Both the position numbers and the translations under genes were made by a program. Positions 46,601 to 58,712 of a DNA stretch of 64,000 nt are shown here, one piece after another. Source of the stretch: Hypomyces perniciosus (taxonomy: Eukaryota; Ascomycota; Sordariomycetes; Hypocreales; Hypocreaceae); contig SPDT01000007.1 of NCBI GenBank assembly GCA_008477525.1, positions 4,650,001 through 4,714,000 of the forward strand, written 5' to 3'. The stretch's first letter is position 1, and every line of letters begins with the position of its first letter. The notes beneath the pieces were generated by a model that saw only the letters and a list, made by a program, of their open reading frames with translations, had not been told where the DNA came from and made no database searches.

Positions 46601-46900
46601 AGTTTCCGAGGGCATCGTTCAGGCCGATTTGGCTGGGGTCGTTTCGGTCTCGAGTCAGGGGAGCACATGTAATCGGGCGCAGCTGCAGAGCAAAGAAAAA
46701 AGGTTAGAAATACTTTCGGCATGTAGTTACAGTCTTGTACTCGCCTCGTCTTCAGGAAACGCATGCTTCATGTAGTTGCTATATCCATGATAGAACATAT
46801 CCACCGTTTCCTGTCGCAGCTGCGCCAGATAATCGGCGCGCATGGCCGAAGCCGACCATAGGAGCGTGCAGCATATCCAAAGAAATTCTGCTAGAAACAT
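43680..46900 (-). CDS. GH47 EDEM/Mnl1-type alpha-mannosidase-like protein of ER-associated degradation
   Basis: Exons in coding order 46900-46745 and 46682-43680 (1052 aa). The 62-nt intron begins GCGAGT and ends CAG, so it is a GC-AG intron. Only this splice reads PEDE into LRPITCAPLT and on to GNYSLTLIDSLSTLAILA. A signal peptide is visible (MFLAEFLWICCTLLWSASA). The GH47 domain covers about residues 25-510, with MFYHGYSNYMKHAFPEDE, DSLGAFYPGLLALAGEVEE, WPGRPEFIESTYYIYRATKD and ESFFLGETTKYMYLLFDP. The C-terminal part holds a protease-associated-like segment with RRGGCSFSEKLSNI, as in EDEM3/Htm1-class proteins. These trim mannose from misfolded glycoproteins in the ER lumen to mark them for degradation. 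The catalytic acidic residues lie in intact blocks. Confidence 0.92.
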
Positions 46901-47273
46901 TATGCTCCCAGACCATGAAGATGGCACTCCGAGATGTAGATATCACAGCGAAACCGTTCGGGGGGCTGACACGTGCTCAGCGAGTCATCGGGAGGAGGAA
47001 ACTAGGGTCGCGGAAAACAGCCACATGGAGCTGAAAGATGTGGCCTCCTAGCCCTCCATAAACACGCAGACTCGCCAGCAAGGAGATATGGTGGGATGCG
47101 AACGCCGCTGTCACAGACGGCTGTCGTTCGCCAGATCACGATATGCTGTCATCTTTTCGATGCGCCACAGATGATGTGTGGAAGCGCTGATGACAGCATT
47201 GTGGCTAGTGTGAAGCTGTGGCTGGTGCTCCGTATTTACCTAGGTACGGAGGACTATTATTGTTCCGTCCTGG

Positions 47274-47289
47274 TACTCCGTACGGAGTA
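47274..47289. repeat. Perfect 16-bp palindrome made of two head-to-head spacer motifs
   Basis: TACTCCGTACGGAGTA is its own reverse complement: TACTCCGTA and TACGGAGTA share the central TA. It lies about 375 bp upstream of the EDEM-like start codon. Confidence 0.9.
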
Positions 47290-48656
47290 GAGGTCTTACA
47301 CTCCAATGTCTCCGAAACTCTATCGAAGTCTCTCCGGCACCGCAACACTTGCCAAAATCGGTTGTCGGTGCATTGATGTGATCTTGTGACATTAGCTCAA
47401 TGCGAGTTCCTTTACGCGAGCTTGTTGCCAATGTTTTTTCTCTTTCGCCGCGCTTAACACCGTTTTTTTACGAGATAATACGTACGGGACCATTTTGTGC
47501 AGAGATACTACTGCGGAGTAATAGGATGTGGACGTTGCAGCGCAGCGCGAGCGCTAAAACAACCAAACACAGGCGCTGTTCCGCCCCCAAATTCTCCAAC
47601 AGGACCCTCGCAAGTCGCGATAGCACAAGCTCTTGCGCATGTCTAAGGCGCAATCACATTGTCGGCGGTTGCGGTTAAGATGAGCCGTTTGTCGTCTAAA
47701 GGCGTCTAGGCACAGACTTAATTAAGCGCGGTGAACTAAATCTCAACTACTAACTCCTAGAACAGCATAAATACAAATGTTTTACGGGCGTGTCTGTAGA
47801 GGAGAGACAAATGACAAGGATACTCGCACTCCCATTTCATGTGCAACGTCTCAAACCCACTATCCGATTACATAGACACCCCCCTTGCCGTCTCGGCTTG
47901 GAGACGGCGATTTCAAGGGTATGGAGAGTAGCAGTAGCAGTAGTAGTAGTACTTGGCCACTCCACAACTTCAAGTATCGATACTTCGGAACACGACAAGA
48001 CCATGTTCTCTCATCTCCCCCCTCCCCCAGCCAGAAACCAATCCGGCATCTCCCCGGCATAAATCACATCAAGAAGGATATCCACTCACCCGCTTTAGGA
48101 GACAGAGATGCGAGGGCTTCGGCCGGTGACTAGAAGCGTTAGCATGCCGTTGAGCAAAAAATCTCAACCGTCCAGAAAGCCAATGACGATGCACGAAGCG
48201 GCTCCTCGTACTCTAAGAAGAACGCCTTGTGCTTTGTCGTGCCGTGTGATGACGACAACTTTGCGTCTTGATATCATGATTCATCGGCAAGTCGAGCCAA
48301 TCTCATCGTCTAAAGCGCAAGTCCTGGCCGCGAGAATGGGCCGGGCGATGAACCGCAACTGAACATAGCCATTATGCTGATGCTGGTACTGATGCTGCGC
48401 AGCGGCCCTGGTATCGGGCCTCCCCCATTCGAGCATCGCCATCATGAAAACGGGTCTTTCAATGCTCCCGATTCGGGGTCGTCGCAAACGCAAGGGCGGG
48501 CGGGCATAGAAACCGGAACCTGAAGTCGCCACACAGTCCTTTGCATTCAAACTCGCATATACAATACAATACGAACACCAAACCAATTGTCACATCGCTC
48601 CGTGAAAAGGCCTGGTTTTTTTCGTGGTGACGTGATGCTAAAACATCCATGATGCC

Positions 48657-48713
48657 TGCAAGGCAAGGCAAGGCAAGGCAAGGCAAGACAAGACAAGACA
48701 AGACGGGCAAGAC
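48657..48713. repeat. GGCAA/GACAA pentamer tandem repeat
   Basis: About five GGCAA units followed by four GACAA units and a final GGGCAAGAC. This is a simple tandem array in non-coding DNA. Confidence 0.9.
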
Positions 48714-51700
48714 AGTACTTCTTTCATACACTAAAAACGCACCGGATTGCTCTCCCCGTTAGCTTAAATCGAGCGTTATCTTCGATTCTCTGGCCCCCAA
48801 ACGAGACTAAAGCACTGAACAGCCAGGCAGGCATGAACACACCGGCAGCATCCGGGAATAGTCCTATTAGCAAGCGCTACTACTAGTACAGTCTGTCAAC
48901 GTCGCGGCCCGTACTGTATCACAGTGCCATGGGGCACCAGAAGCCATCTTTTTGATGAGATGGCGTGCTGTTGAAGCTTTGAACCCTTGCTAGCTCAGCC
49001 CTTCCAAGTTCGTGCGTGTGAGCTTTTTATTCGCAGAGGCGATCGGAAATGGCTGCCTGCTTACCTTGCCAAAGAAAGCCATGGCATCTCGACTCGTGCT
49101 TCGACAGATGAAGCATAGGGGAAGAAGACGCTTCAACACTGCCGCCTGCTGCTCTGTGCTTGGTGCCTGGGGGCCCTTGTGGTTTCGTTGAGATACTAGT
49201 ACGACTACTCCGTATAAAAAAAAAAACTGGGCAAAGGGGGGCGCGCGGCTCGAGATCACATGGCATGAGGCCGATGTGGCCCATCGCCAGAACGACAAGG
49301 GCATGCCAGCAAGGTGGAGACGGTCAAATCAAACCTGTAGCGCCACACCTTGGCTCGGTCTTGTTTTGGTGTAGTAGCATCTTGTCCGCGAATAGCAGCT
49401 TCTGCGAATGTTCTTTAAGGCATTCTGCGTTTGATGTGCTACATACATGTGTGTGCGTGTGCCTTGGCCCACCTGCAGATGCGCCTTTTTATCTGCAATA
49501 AGGAATCTTTGTACGACATACAGAGACCAATTGAAGAATGAATGACGATACAAAAGGTCTTGGTCGTCGGCCTCATCACCTTCAACGTGCCCTCCACTCC
49601 GTTTAATGCCGATATTCGTTGGCTCTTGATACATTCAAGCTTTTGGCCCCCTCCCCTGATAATGCCATTGCCAGCGGATCATTAGCACGTGGGGGAAAGG
49701 AAAGAAAAAAGGGACACCTGACTTATAGTGAACAAGCTCAAAGTATCACAACTCCATTGATGACTCGTGTGGTACATGTCTACAATATAGTTTCGAGACA
49801 AACCAATACTACTCCATGTAACGCTACTTCTCACGCACAAAACCGCCGGAAGTCGGCCCAGGAGCAGCTGTCAAGAAGCCGTTTCGTCAGAAAAAAGACC
49901 AGACCGGTGCAGTTTCCCCGAGTTTCCCGCCGTTAAACAACCTCTTATCTAGCAGCTCTATTCGCAAACTTGACCAAATCGGACTTGGACCAATGGTTGG
50001 ATGAACGTGCACAGTAGTAGTAGTAGTATCTTTTTTTTTAGCGTTCGGACTAGTTTCGGGCTTCGGAGTTGTGTGGCATTGGGCTCTGTTCGACACGTTA
50101 TTTTTAGGCGGGAAGCTAAAGGGGATCAGGTGTGCTGCGGAACATAACCGACGGTACTTGACTGAACATGCGGTCTGCGTTTTGTTCATGTCCGGAGTGT
50201 TAGTTGAGAGTGTGTATGCAACTTCTGTAGTGTCTTAGAGATAAGACGTTGTCAAGTCTGTCTCCAGTTTTGCAATACAAAGAAGAATACATACTGAGTT
50301 TCTCAAAAATCACCTTGGCAGGGACACGACACGTGGACGGAGCAGATCAAGTCACACACATACGACATCACATTCAAATGCCGACGGCAGCCTCGTAAGG
50401 CAGCAGCTATTCTTCCAAGAACAATGCCTGTATGTATGCAGTCATTGTCAGTGCGTCCGTTTTGAGTCTCAATCCGAGTCTCAATAGGGAAATCCGAAGC
50501 AAAGTTTAAAAAAAAAAAGTGACTTATCATCATAGGGTGACAATGCTGGGAATAGTACATGCCACTAACAGCAAAGCAACTCTCGTAGTTCAAGAACTTT
50601 ATTAGTAATTTGGTCGTCAGCATATATGCACACTCCCCGTATTCCTTCTGCCGAAAGCCGTCAGCTCATTAGTTCACATTAGAGGCCATGATAATGCTAA
50701 GCGTTTAGTCGAATTGTAAAGAATGACAAATATCCTCAAAACGCTTGCGAATGCGGTGGTGTCACGGTCCCCCCCCACTGATTTAGTTCAGCCTTACTCT
50801 CGAGTCTAAGGAGCGCATCGAAACTAGTCTGGCTGGTCTTCTCACCTTTCACACTAAGTTTGTCAGTATCGATCCCTCATGTCGCCATCTTGGACGTGTA
50901 CTCCACAAGCATCGTAGTGCAAAGCAAATTAGCCCACTTTCTAGATGTGGAAAGGAAATGAGAGAACCGCTCTCTCTCACCAAGTTAGAATGCTCATTCA
51001 TAGCCTTGCATGAAACAGGGAAACAACACACCCTTGTGGGATATTGTTTATCCCCCCTTGGCAGCCACGTTTGTCTGCAAGCCCTTTTCTTGATAACGAT
51101 TGCCATAATTCCATTGTTCTCGCTCCCTATCGGACATAACTCACGCTGTGAGCTTACGAATGCAACCAGTAGTTGTCAAGTTACTTTGTCAAAACAAATC
51201 AGGAAAAGGGCCTATCTCGGACTTAGATGCAACTATCTCGGTCCCGCAACGATCCCACTAGAAAGACCACTAGGGCCACACACTAACAGGCGGAAGGGAA
51301 GGACGGAAACTTCCATTCACGAGCATCAAAACGAAACGCCAATCAATGCAGGCTAACGAAGGGCATGTTGTAAGGCACCGTTGCCCAGTCTTCTTAGTGC
51401 GCATGTGCTAGTCACAACGGGAGAAGGGAAAATCATTTCCTTCTTCATTTCAACTAAACTAGAGCTCTCTTTCCCCCTAGTTTAGGCCAGGTGCTTTGGG
51501 TTTCGGATACCGCTGCCACATCCCTTGCCTCCCTCTCATCCATACCGTCAGTCTTTTTAATACACAGACGCTCTTTTTAGCTTGAAGTCGTTGATAGTAT
51601 GTGTGTACTTCGTATGACCTGAGCTAAAAGAATCCCTGCAAAGGATCACAAAGAACCCACCCCCACTCGAAACTCGAAAGGCGACACGACAAGAACGTGC

Positions 51701-54700
51701 ATAGTGGAGTCCTTTTTTGTGGCGACAAGTCATAGAGTTGAGGTGACAACTAGATATGCTATTCGCTTGTGATATACTTTGCATTTCTTTAACAGGAAAG
51801 GTGTTTTTGTTTCCTTATGCAAGATGAGGGTGGAAGGGTGAAGTATCTCCTGCAAATATATCCTAGTGGGGTTAGAGAAAACAAGGGCTCTGCGTAGAGT
51901 AAGGAGCACGAGCACTAATAAGGACACCAACCATTTTGGAGATGGTCGATTCACCTCTGAAATGCCGTGCGCAAGTGGGAACGGCATATTATGTGCAAAA
52001 AGCGGCTGGTGGATACTATCAATTCGCAGCCCTAAAAAACGTTGGGGGCAGGGCTGGGGCTAGGAATCGGGCAGGACCAACAACCACAGATCTTGCTTCT
52101 CTGCCCTCTTATGAAACACGGAGAGAGACTCAGATGTCACAGATCTAATGAGATAATATGACTCAAACCAACACATTGAAACTCGAATGCCTTATTCGTA
52201 CTAGTGTTCATACACCCCTATGTCCAATCGAATTCTCAACAATAACCATCAATGGTTGTTACATTGACGAAGCAGCATACCAAGGACCCTCCTTAGCCTT
52301 ACGCTCAGGAACCCTCCAATACATTGCGGAGTGTCTCCATTCGGCCCTTCACGATCCACTCAAAACGCTCCACTGCACATGAAATACTATGGAGTCTAAA
52401 ATATATCGAGTCAACTATCTAGTAGTAGCACAACTGCTAATGCTGACTACGGCATGCATCCCCTCGGAAGATATCCGTGATCCATCACGATACCCTAAAG
52501 GACCCATTCAGCCACACCGTGCATCAAATTGATAAGCCAATTGACCCCATGCCACCGCCACCGCCACAGGGCTTACCCCATTAGGAAAATCAACTCCCCC
52601 ACTTGAATCTCCAAGAATGGAATGGAACACACTCCAGAATCTCTATGGAGTTGCCGTTGTGTGCAACATCCATTCATCTCATTGCGCATAAACTTTCCTA
52701 TTTTTGCTAGCACCAATTCTTCATGGCTTGCGTAACCGATCTCAGACAGAACCGCCCTCGGCCAAGCCGTTGCCTCGATTTCTCAGAGGGCGCACGCACA
52801 TACTATTTATTACAAGACAATGCAATGCCTACAGCTGACCAATGCCCTTCGCTCTTATGCATGACGCAGTTAAAGCTGATGGAAAACTTTATTCTTGGCC
52901 CACTTGAACACGTAATTGTCGATCACTTTAATGCATTTGGTTAAAATTTAATTTTACATATTTATTTATGCATTGAATTAGAACCATTTCCTGGACCCGC
53001 TGTCACGTTATTTTCCTGGCTGCATCTCATCCGGCAACAGGTACTCCGTATTATTAGGCAGTTTTCAATGTCAATTCTTTCAGTGTTTTTTTTTAAAACA
53101 TTGTACTGTACGGAGTACGGGTAAATCATAACAGCATGGGCTAGCAAGATGATCAGCAGCGGGTCACCGCATTTTGTGTCGCAGTCAAGCCAAGAAAGAA
53201 GGAAAAAAAAAAGACTTTTGACATGCCATGCGGGACACGTAACGGAGCCCAAATTCCCGAACCGAGTCCGGCGGACGGAGATGCGGGACCTTGTATGCAC
53301 CACCCACACGCCTCTGTTTTGAACCTGCCTGCCGAGACGAGCAAGAAGTCCCATCAGAAACACACATCTCTGCCAAGGGAATCGAATGACGAACCATCGT
53401 CTTGCAAATGTGCCCTCGGTAGCTGCAGTGACCCCATCATCTGGTTTGTAGGGCAACACAGAGATGCCGTATACACCTATGTACCGACCTCCCGTGCGCT
53501 CCGTAGGCCCCCCCGTATGAGGCCGAATGCGATCCCCAGCCAATAAACGGATGCCCAGATCCATCCACCCATCCATCTCCGCAAAGGTAGTTTGAAAGTC
53601 TCGGTACTGGGCCAATCAATCCGCATCGTCATCAAGTTTGATCCCTTTTTAACACTCCCGACGTGCTGTCTCGTGCCGGAGCGCCGTCTGAAAACAGTCA
53701 CCGTAACTGTATATATTGTGCGCGCCACTTCATTGCTCCGGCATGTTCATCATACAGCTCTGGCAGTAGTATGAGCATATCCTCAACGCATCATCCTTGA
53801 CAAGTACGAAAAAAAAGGACAACCATGCCAACCCCCGGCTCGGCCATATCTTATTCGGTACGCCTTGCTCGATTTCTGCCTGAATCGCAAGCCTGATGCG
53901 TGCTTGGAGGCTGGGCGTATGGTGACTTGGTCACCCTTTGGTTTCAACTGGCCCAAATTACATGCCCACTTCGCAGAGCGTCATTTTCCAGACTGTCGGG
54001 ACAGAGGGGCGGTGACATTCGTGTTTCGCCGTGTCGTCGCAAGCATTCCCCCTCCCCCAAAAGAAAAGAAAAGAAAATACCAAAAAGCGCAGCAGTATAG
54101 TTGTTGCATGCTGTATGTGCGGTGACTGAAATGTAATTTGCTCGTTGGGTAAAGAAAAGGCCGTGTAGAGCGTTGTGAAAGGCCACGGCATGGCGGGTTT
54201 TGTAAATGTCACACAGCCAGTGATTGGCGGCTCAAAATGGGGGGGGTTGTTTTATTCCGGAGCAATCCGTCCAGAGGTCCAGAGGTACTCCGTACTCTAC
54301 TACTACACCCATTATGCCATGTAAGTCCTTGGAGCCCAGGGATTTGTATTACTCGTATTCGTCGAGGTTGCAGTTTTCTCACCAGTGAATCACTGTTCTC
54401 GAACCAGCCCCTCAACCCGGCTAAGCCTACAAGAGCGAAGAATGGGAACCTATGACAAACGGCCACGGCATGTCGATGAGGCTCAAGTACGAGTAACCAT
54501 CCATGCGTCGCTGACCCCCCGTATGTATGTCCGTGTACTTCGTAGGTAGGTATGTATGTATGCAACATGTACGGAGTATGGCCGGTTTGCATGTGCGCTG
54601 TATTACTACAAAGTACGAAGTACGTCGGAGATGTTCCGGACGCATTGGCGCGGCATCAGCATTAAGCTGCTTCTATCTACCCTTTGCCATGTTGCGTCTC

Positions 54701-55113
54701 GCAACAGCCCATAGTACTGGCCGCCGTGCCGTTCCGCTTTTCCATCCAACAAAAGAAACCGTTTTGTGCAGGACTCACCTACCTAGTTCCGCCTCCCAAC
54801 ATCACGTGTTCGTCGCATCACAAGTGCGTTGAATGCGACATGGAGAGAGCTTTGTGTGACGGTGGAAAGACACGGGGAATAGAGGGAGGGTAATGAAGGG
54901 GGGGGGGCGTGAGATACGCAGTACCTACATACAGTGAGTGGTGTAGAACAAAAGAGGAAAAAAGAAACCAATGAAAATGATAGAAATACTACGAGACACG
55001 GCCTGCAGCGGCGCATCCCCCTCGACTCGCATTGGCGAAGCGACTGTTCTGTGAAAATGGACCCTGCCATCTGATCTGTCATCGACTCATCCCTACACAT
55101 TACTCATCACTGC

Positions 55114-55327
55114 CAGTGTTGTGATTTTAGTAACTAATTGTAACTAATCTCGCGCGGCAACAACGAAAATAGTCCCAAAATCGAACATTTTTTATTTAAA
55201 AAACTACTTGCATGAGATAAAGTGAGTTAGAAGTTCATTTTTCCGTGATTTCTATTTCTATATCCTATCTAGGCGAGTTGTTGCCTCGCGCGATTAGTTA
55301 CAATTAGTTACTAAAATCACAACACTG
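55114..55327. mobile_element. MITE-like element with 51-bp terminal inverted repeats
   Basis: The left end (55114-55164, starting CAGTGTTGTGATTTTAG) and the reverse complement of the right end (55277-55327) match at 49 of 51 positions. The roughly 112-bp interior is AT-rich and has no coding capacity. Flanks are ATCACTGC on the left and TTCACTGC (after one base) on the right, 7 of 8 identical, consistent with an 8-bp target duplication. CAGTG-type ends with 8-bp duplications suggest the hAT superfamily. It would need a transposase from elsewhere; I see none in this window. I found no second copy here. Confidence 0.82.
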
Positions 55328-55630
55328 ATTCACTGCTCACCTCTCCTGTCTTATCGTGGGGCAGAGCGCGCGCTGCGATGCGGCTCTGTTGAGCCAAAGT
55401 TTGCTCAGTTGCGTCCTTTTGTCAGACAACCTTTCACCCTGCGCCAGCTGGCTCCCTCGCAAGGATTGAACATGCAGCATCTTCTGTGACGGGCAAAGCG
55501 CTGACCCGACAGAAAGGAACTGGAGGTGTGGGCTGTCTGACTTGTCACCCCTTGGCCAGCCTCTCTGCTTGCTTGCTGGGCTGCACGTCTGGTTCTGGGC
55601 ACACGCTGGCGGCCTGACCGTGCAAACTGC

Positions 55631-55680
55631 ACTCCCTACTCCTACTCCTACTCCTACTCCTACTCATACTCCTACTCCCT
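55631..55680. repeat. CTCCTA hexamer tandem repeat
   Basis: About eight imperfect CTACTC/CTCCTA units on the + strand, with one CTCATA variant. Non-coding. Confidence 0.9.
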
Positions 55681-56804
55681 CATGGAACCAGGAATTGGAG
55701 AAAAAACAGGGCCCCGGATGTTCTGGAGGCCAAGTCGGACATAAGGTGGCTGCGGATTGGATGGTATTTTTGTGGTCTTGTTGCGGCGCGTGCGAAGGAG
55801 CTTTGTAATGTGGTGTGTTTGAGAGAAGCGAATGCGGGCAGAGAGGGGTAAAAGAGTACTCGTAAGGGAGACAAGTTTCACAGGAAGCGTCACTCGCAGC
55901 TATGCCCCTGTGGAGAAAGATTGTCTGCAAGTGAGCGTTTGACTGCTGTTGGTAGTGACGATGGTATGAAAAGTAATAATGAGATCGAGAGTGGCATGGA
56001 GCTATTAGGCAAAGCCGCCAGTCGCTATTATCTTTGAATAGGTGGCGCTTGCGGCTGTTGTTGACTTTTCTAGGTGGTGGTCTGGGCACTAATAGCAGCA
56101 GCATAGCGGCATCCTGGCGGGTGAACTGGCGAGCTGGGTCACACTCACACTCTCAAAGCTAGGGTACTTTGTACTTTGCTGCTTAACACCGCCGCCGCCC
56201 ATAAATCTCACAAACACCGATATATGAGTACATTAGTAGTACTGCTCTCAACAGATGCTTGGGTAAGGTATTCATCTACGTGTGAACGTGTTAAGTTAAT
56301 TCTAAACAATAATTCAACGGCCAGCTCTTGCTTCAGTTGGACAACAAGGAGAAAAGATGAATAGAAAAATCGAGACATGAATCATGAATAAAGAATGAAG
56401 TATCGTGAAATTTGCCCCTGTCTTCCAAGCCATCTCCCAGCCCGTAGTCCTTATACCTTCCACCAGACCCAGAAATATCGTGATGCCCTATTTGATATAA
56501 AGAAAGAATAAGAAAACCAAAGTATGGAAGTATGGGAAGTGAAGAACAGGAAAATGAAAAGAAAGAATAATCCGAAAATAACAAAGATGGCGCCTATGAG
56601 ATGGAAGCCAAGATCATAACCCCAAAAAAAAAGAGCGGTAAAAGGCCTTCATCGCGAAGATTGAAGCATTCTAAACATATTTCCAAAAAGGGCGTCGTCT
56701 CATGTTCCACATTCCATCCCACACCATGTCCTGCTATGCCCCATTGTATGCTTCGCCTCCCCAACCTGCCACCCCTTGGCACCAGCATGCAAGGCCTTCA
56801 ACGT

Positions 56805-58712
56805 TTAAGGTCCCTTCTGGCGATGGTAGATTGACTGAGCGGCTGGGCCACCCATTAGGTGACCATTAGGGTGGGTGTTGCCGTTCATATTGCTGGCGTT
56901 GTGTACCTTGAGCAATTGATCACAAGCTTGACGTGCCATGTGTTCACCTGGCATTGTAGTTCCGGGCTCCAATTTCATGGGGGCCCGGCTGTCCCACATG
57001 TGAGCATCCATAGCCTCGCTGTTGTTGGAAGAATCTTCGTCCCAGCGTGCGTCTCGGCGTCTAAAGACTTGATCCACGACATCATCTTCATTGTGCGGAT
57101 TGCGAGGGCTGATACTGAGCATGCTGTCGCTGGCGGCACCCTCGCCACCTTGCTCTCTTCGGCCGACAGACCGCTTCTTGCTCGATATCCTGTTCCGTCG
57201 TCGGATCTCTAGGTCTGGCATGACATCAATGTAGACTGGCTCCTCCAACTTCAAGTCGTTGACCACCTTGACCTCGATGTCACTGGCGCTGAGGAGCATA
57301 TTCCGCGAGCCGCCCATCTCCAGGAAGACTTCGAGAATCGTCTGGTATCGATTTTTTTCAACATACTTCCAAGCCTCTCGAATGAGGTCATCCTGTTTCA
57401 TAAAAAGAATAGACGTTAGCGCAGTTCAGAAAAATCAAAGCGTCCAAACCATTGACAATAGAGATAGATTACTTACGTCTTTGGAATGCCACTGAAGATA
57501 CTTGGATCGACCCCGTTTGAATTTCATCTGCAACATCTCTTTTCCGTGGTGTTTGTTGAATTTTCGCATAAAGTCGTTCTGAATGCTATCCCACATGTCT
57601 TGGCCCCTCTGGTGGCGGTGTTGCCAGCGGGACTCGAAGATGCAGCGCTCCTCGTCGGGACATGTAGGCTTCAGATTGGGAGGCTTTTCCTCACCGTAGC
57701 AATTCTTGTGTTCGTTTGCAGGGTCCAATGCTTGCGAGCCATTGCGAACGGACCCTGACTGCCGCTTAGAAGGCCTGGCCTTCTTAACGCGCGTGTTCCC
57801 TTGCGTTGGGCGGCGGCGGGGAGAGTCGCTTGGGGAGCGACGGGTCGAATCAGCATGACGGCTTTGAGTTTGGCCGTCGATGCTGAGTCGACGAGCCGGG
57901 CGTTGGTATTGTGAAGGATGAGGATGCGGATGCGGATGAGGGTGAGGGTGAGGGTGAGGATGAGGATGACTAAGGAGAGGAGCTGGTTGGGGAGCGGTAC
58001 GATCCACGTTGCGATGGTGCTGATCCATGGACATGGAGGGGCTGTCGCGCATCATCATGGAGTTTGGATTCTCCATCGATGACACGTCAATATAGTAAGA
58101 TGGCCCCTGGTGGTGAATCGGTTGCGTTTCGGGGCCCTCGGAGACACCGTACGAGCCCATGTAGTGCTCCGTGGGCGGAACCGGCGACCGGCGGTCATCT
58201 GGCAGATAAAACTCCTGTGCAACAGTGCCCTGGCTGTTCATGGGAGAATTGGCCTGGCTAGGCTGGCTGCCCATATCAAACTGGTTGTTCCACTGGTGAT
58301 ACATCTTGGAACTCCCGGGAGGGGTGGGCACCTGGGTGTAAGGCGTGCTTGGAGGAGGAGGGTACTGGCTCGCCAGTTTGCGGACCTGGTGAAGCGGGGG
58401 CGAACCAGCAGTAGAAATGGGAGTAAGAAGACTAGAGTCGCACTGAGGCGGGAGGTTGAAAGAAGAAACCTGCAGGTGGTTATTGGTAAGTATAGACGCG
58501 CTAGCTAGGTAAGGAGGGAGTGTATCAAAGCAGCACATCTCCTCAACGAGGGCCGTTGGGATTGAAGGACTTACTGCAGAGAAGGGTGTAATGTCTGGAT
58601 AAGCAGATGTTACTGAGGGTAAAGGGTGTCTGTCCTCGGGCAAGCCGTGAGGTCCCGCCAGGCCACCTGCGTGTGGTAGACCTGAGGATATATATTGTTG
58701 ATGCTCTACCAT
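56805..58712 (-). CDS. Regulator-like protein with Myb/SANT-like conserved C-terminal block, function unknown
   Basis: Exons in coding order 58712-58575, 58469-57477 and 57392-56805 (572 aa). Intron 1 (105 nt, GTAAGT...CAG) has no in-frame stop, so retention would give 607 aa. Intron 2 (84 nt) joins SKYLQWHSKD to DDLIREAWKYVEKNRYQTIL. The N-terminal two-thirds is low-complexity: Pro/Ser/Gln/His-rich, with a (His-Pro)9 run and basic patches (RRPTQGNTRVKKARPSKRQ). The C-terminal part, from about residue 330, is compact and conserved-looking: CYGEEKPPNLKPTCPDEERC, then DMWDSIQNDFMRKFNKHHGK, then FLEMGGSRNM and IEVKVVNDLKLEEPVYIDVM, with KKRSVGRRE as a possible nuclear signal. Tryptophan spacing suggests a helical Myb/SANT-like DNA-binding fold, but that is inference and I do not know the family name. 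The frame is open upstream to 58967, so a longer N-terminus is possible. Confidence 0.75.
57916..57969 (-). repeat. Coding (CAYCCN)n tract encoding (His-Pro)9
   Basis: Degenerate hexamer repeat within the regulator-like gene. It reads alternating His and Pro and is prone to length change by slippage. Confidence 0.9.

Larger units (their letters stand above)
46901..56804. other. 9.9-kb gene-poor region
   Basis: No reading frame here shows a recognisable domain on either strand. Contents I can support: a palindrome at 47274-47289; GCA/GTA triplets at 47926-47951; a GGCAA tandem tract at 48657-48700; motif copies at 49206, 51606, 53042, 53109, 54286, 54536, 54570 and 54614; a MITE-like element at 55114-55327; and a CTCCTA tract at 55631-55680. 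Base composition is not strongly AT-skewed, so repeat-induced point mutation is not evident. Long non-coding transcripts or extended UTRs are possible but unproven. Confidence 0.6.

Noticed and set aside
48657..48713. Short regularly spaced repeats resembling a CRISPR array
   Set aside because: The units are contiguous pentamers without spacers, in a eukaryotic genome; it is a simple tandem repeat.
50958..51356. 132-codon open frame in the gene desert
   Set aside because: No domain, biased composition, no plausible introns or neighbours. I treat it as chance.
54380..54460. Possible tRNA T-loop (TCGAACC) on the minus strand
   Set aside because: The five-base stems around it do not pair, and no acceptor or anticodon arm can be drawn.
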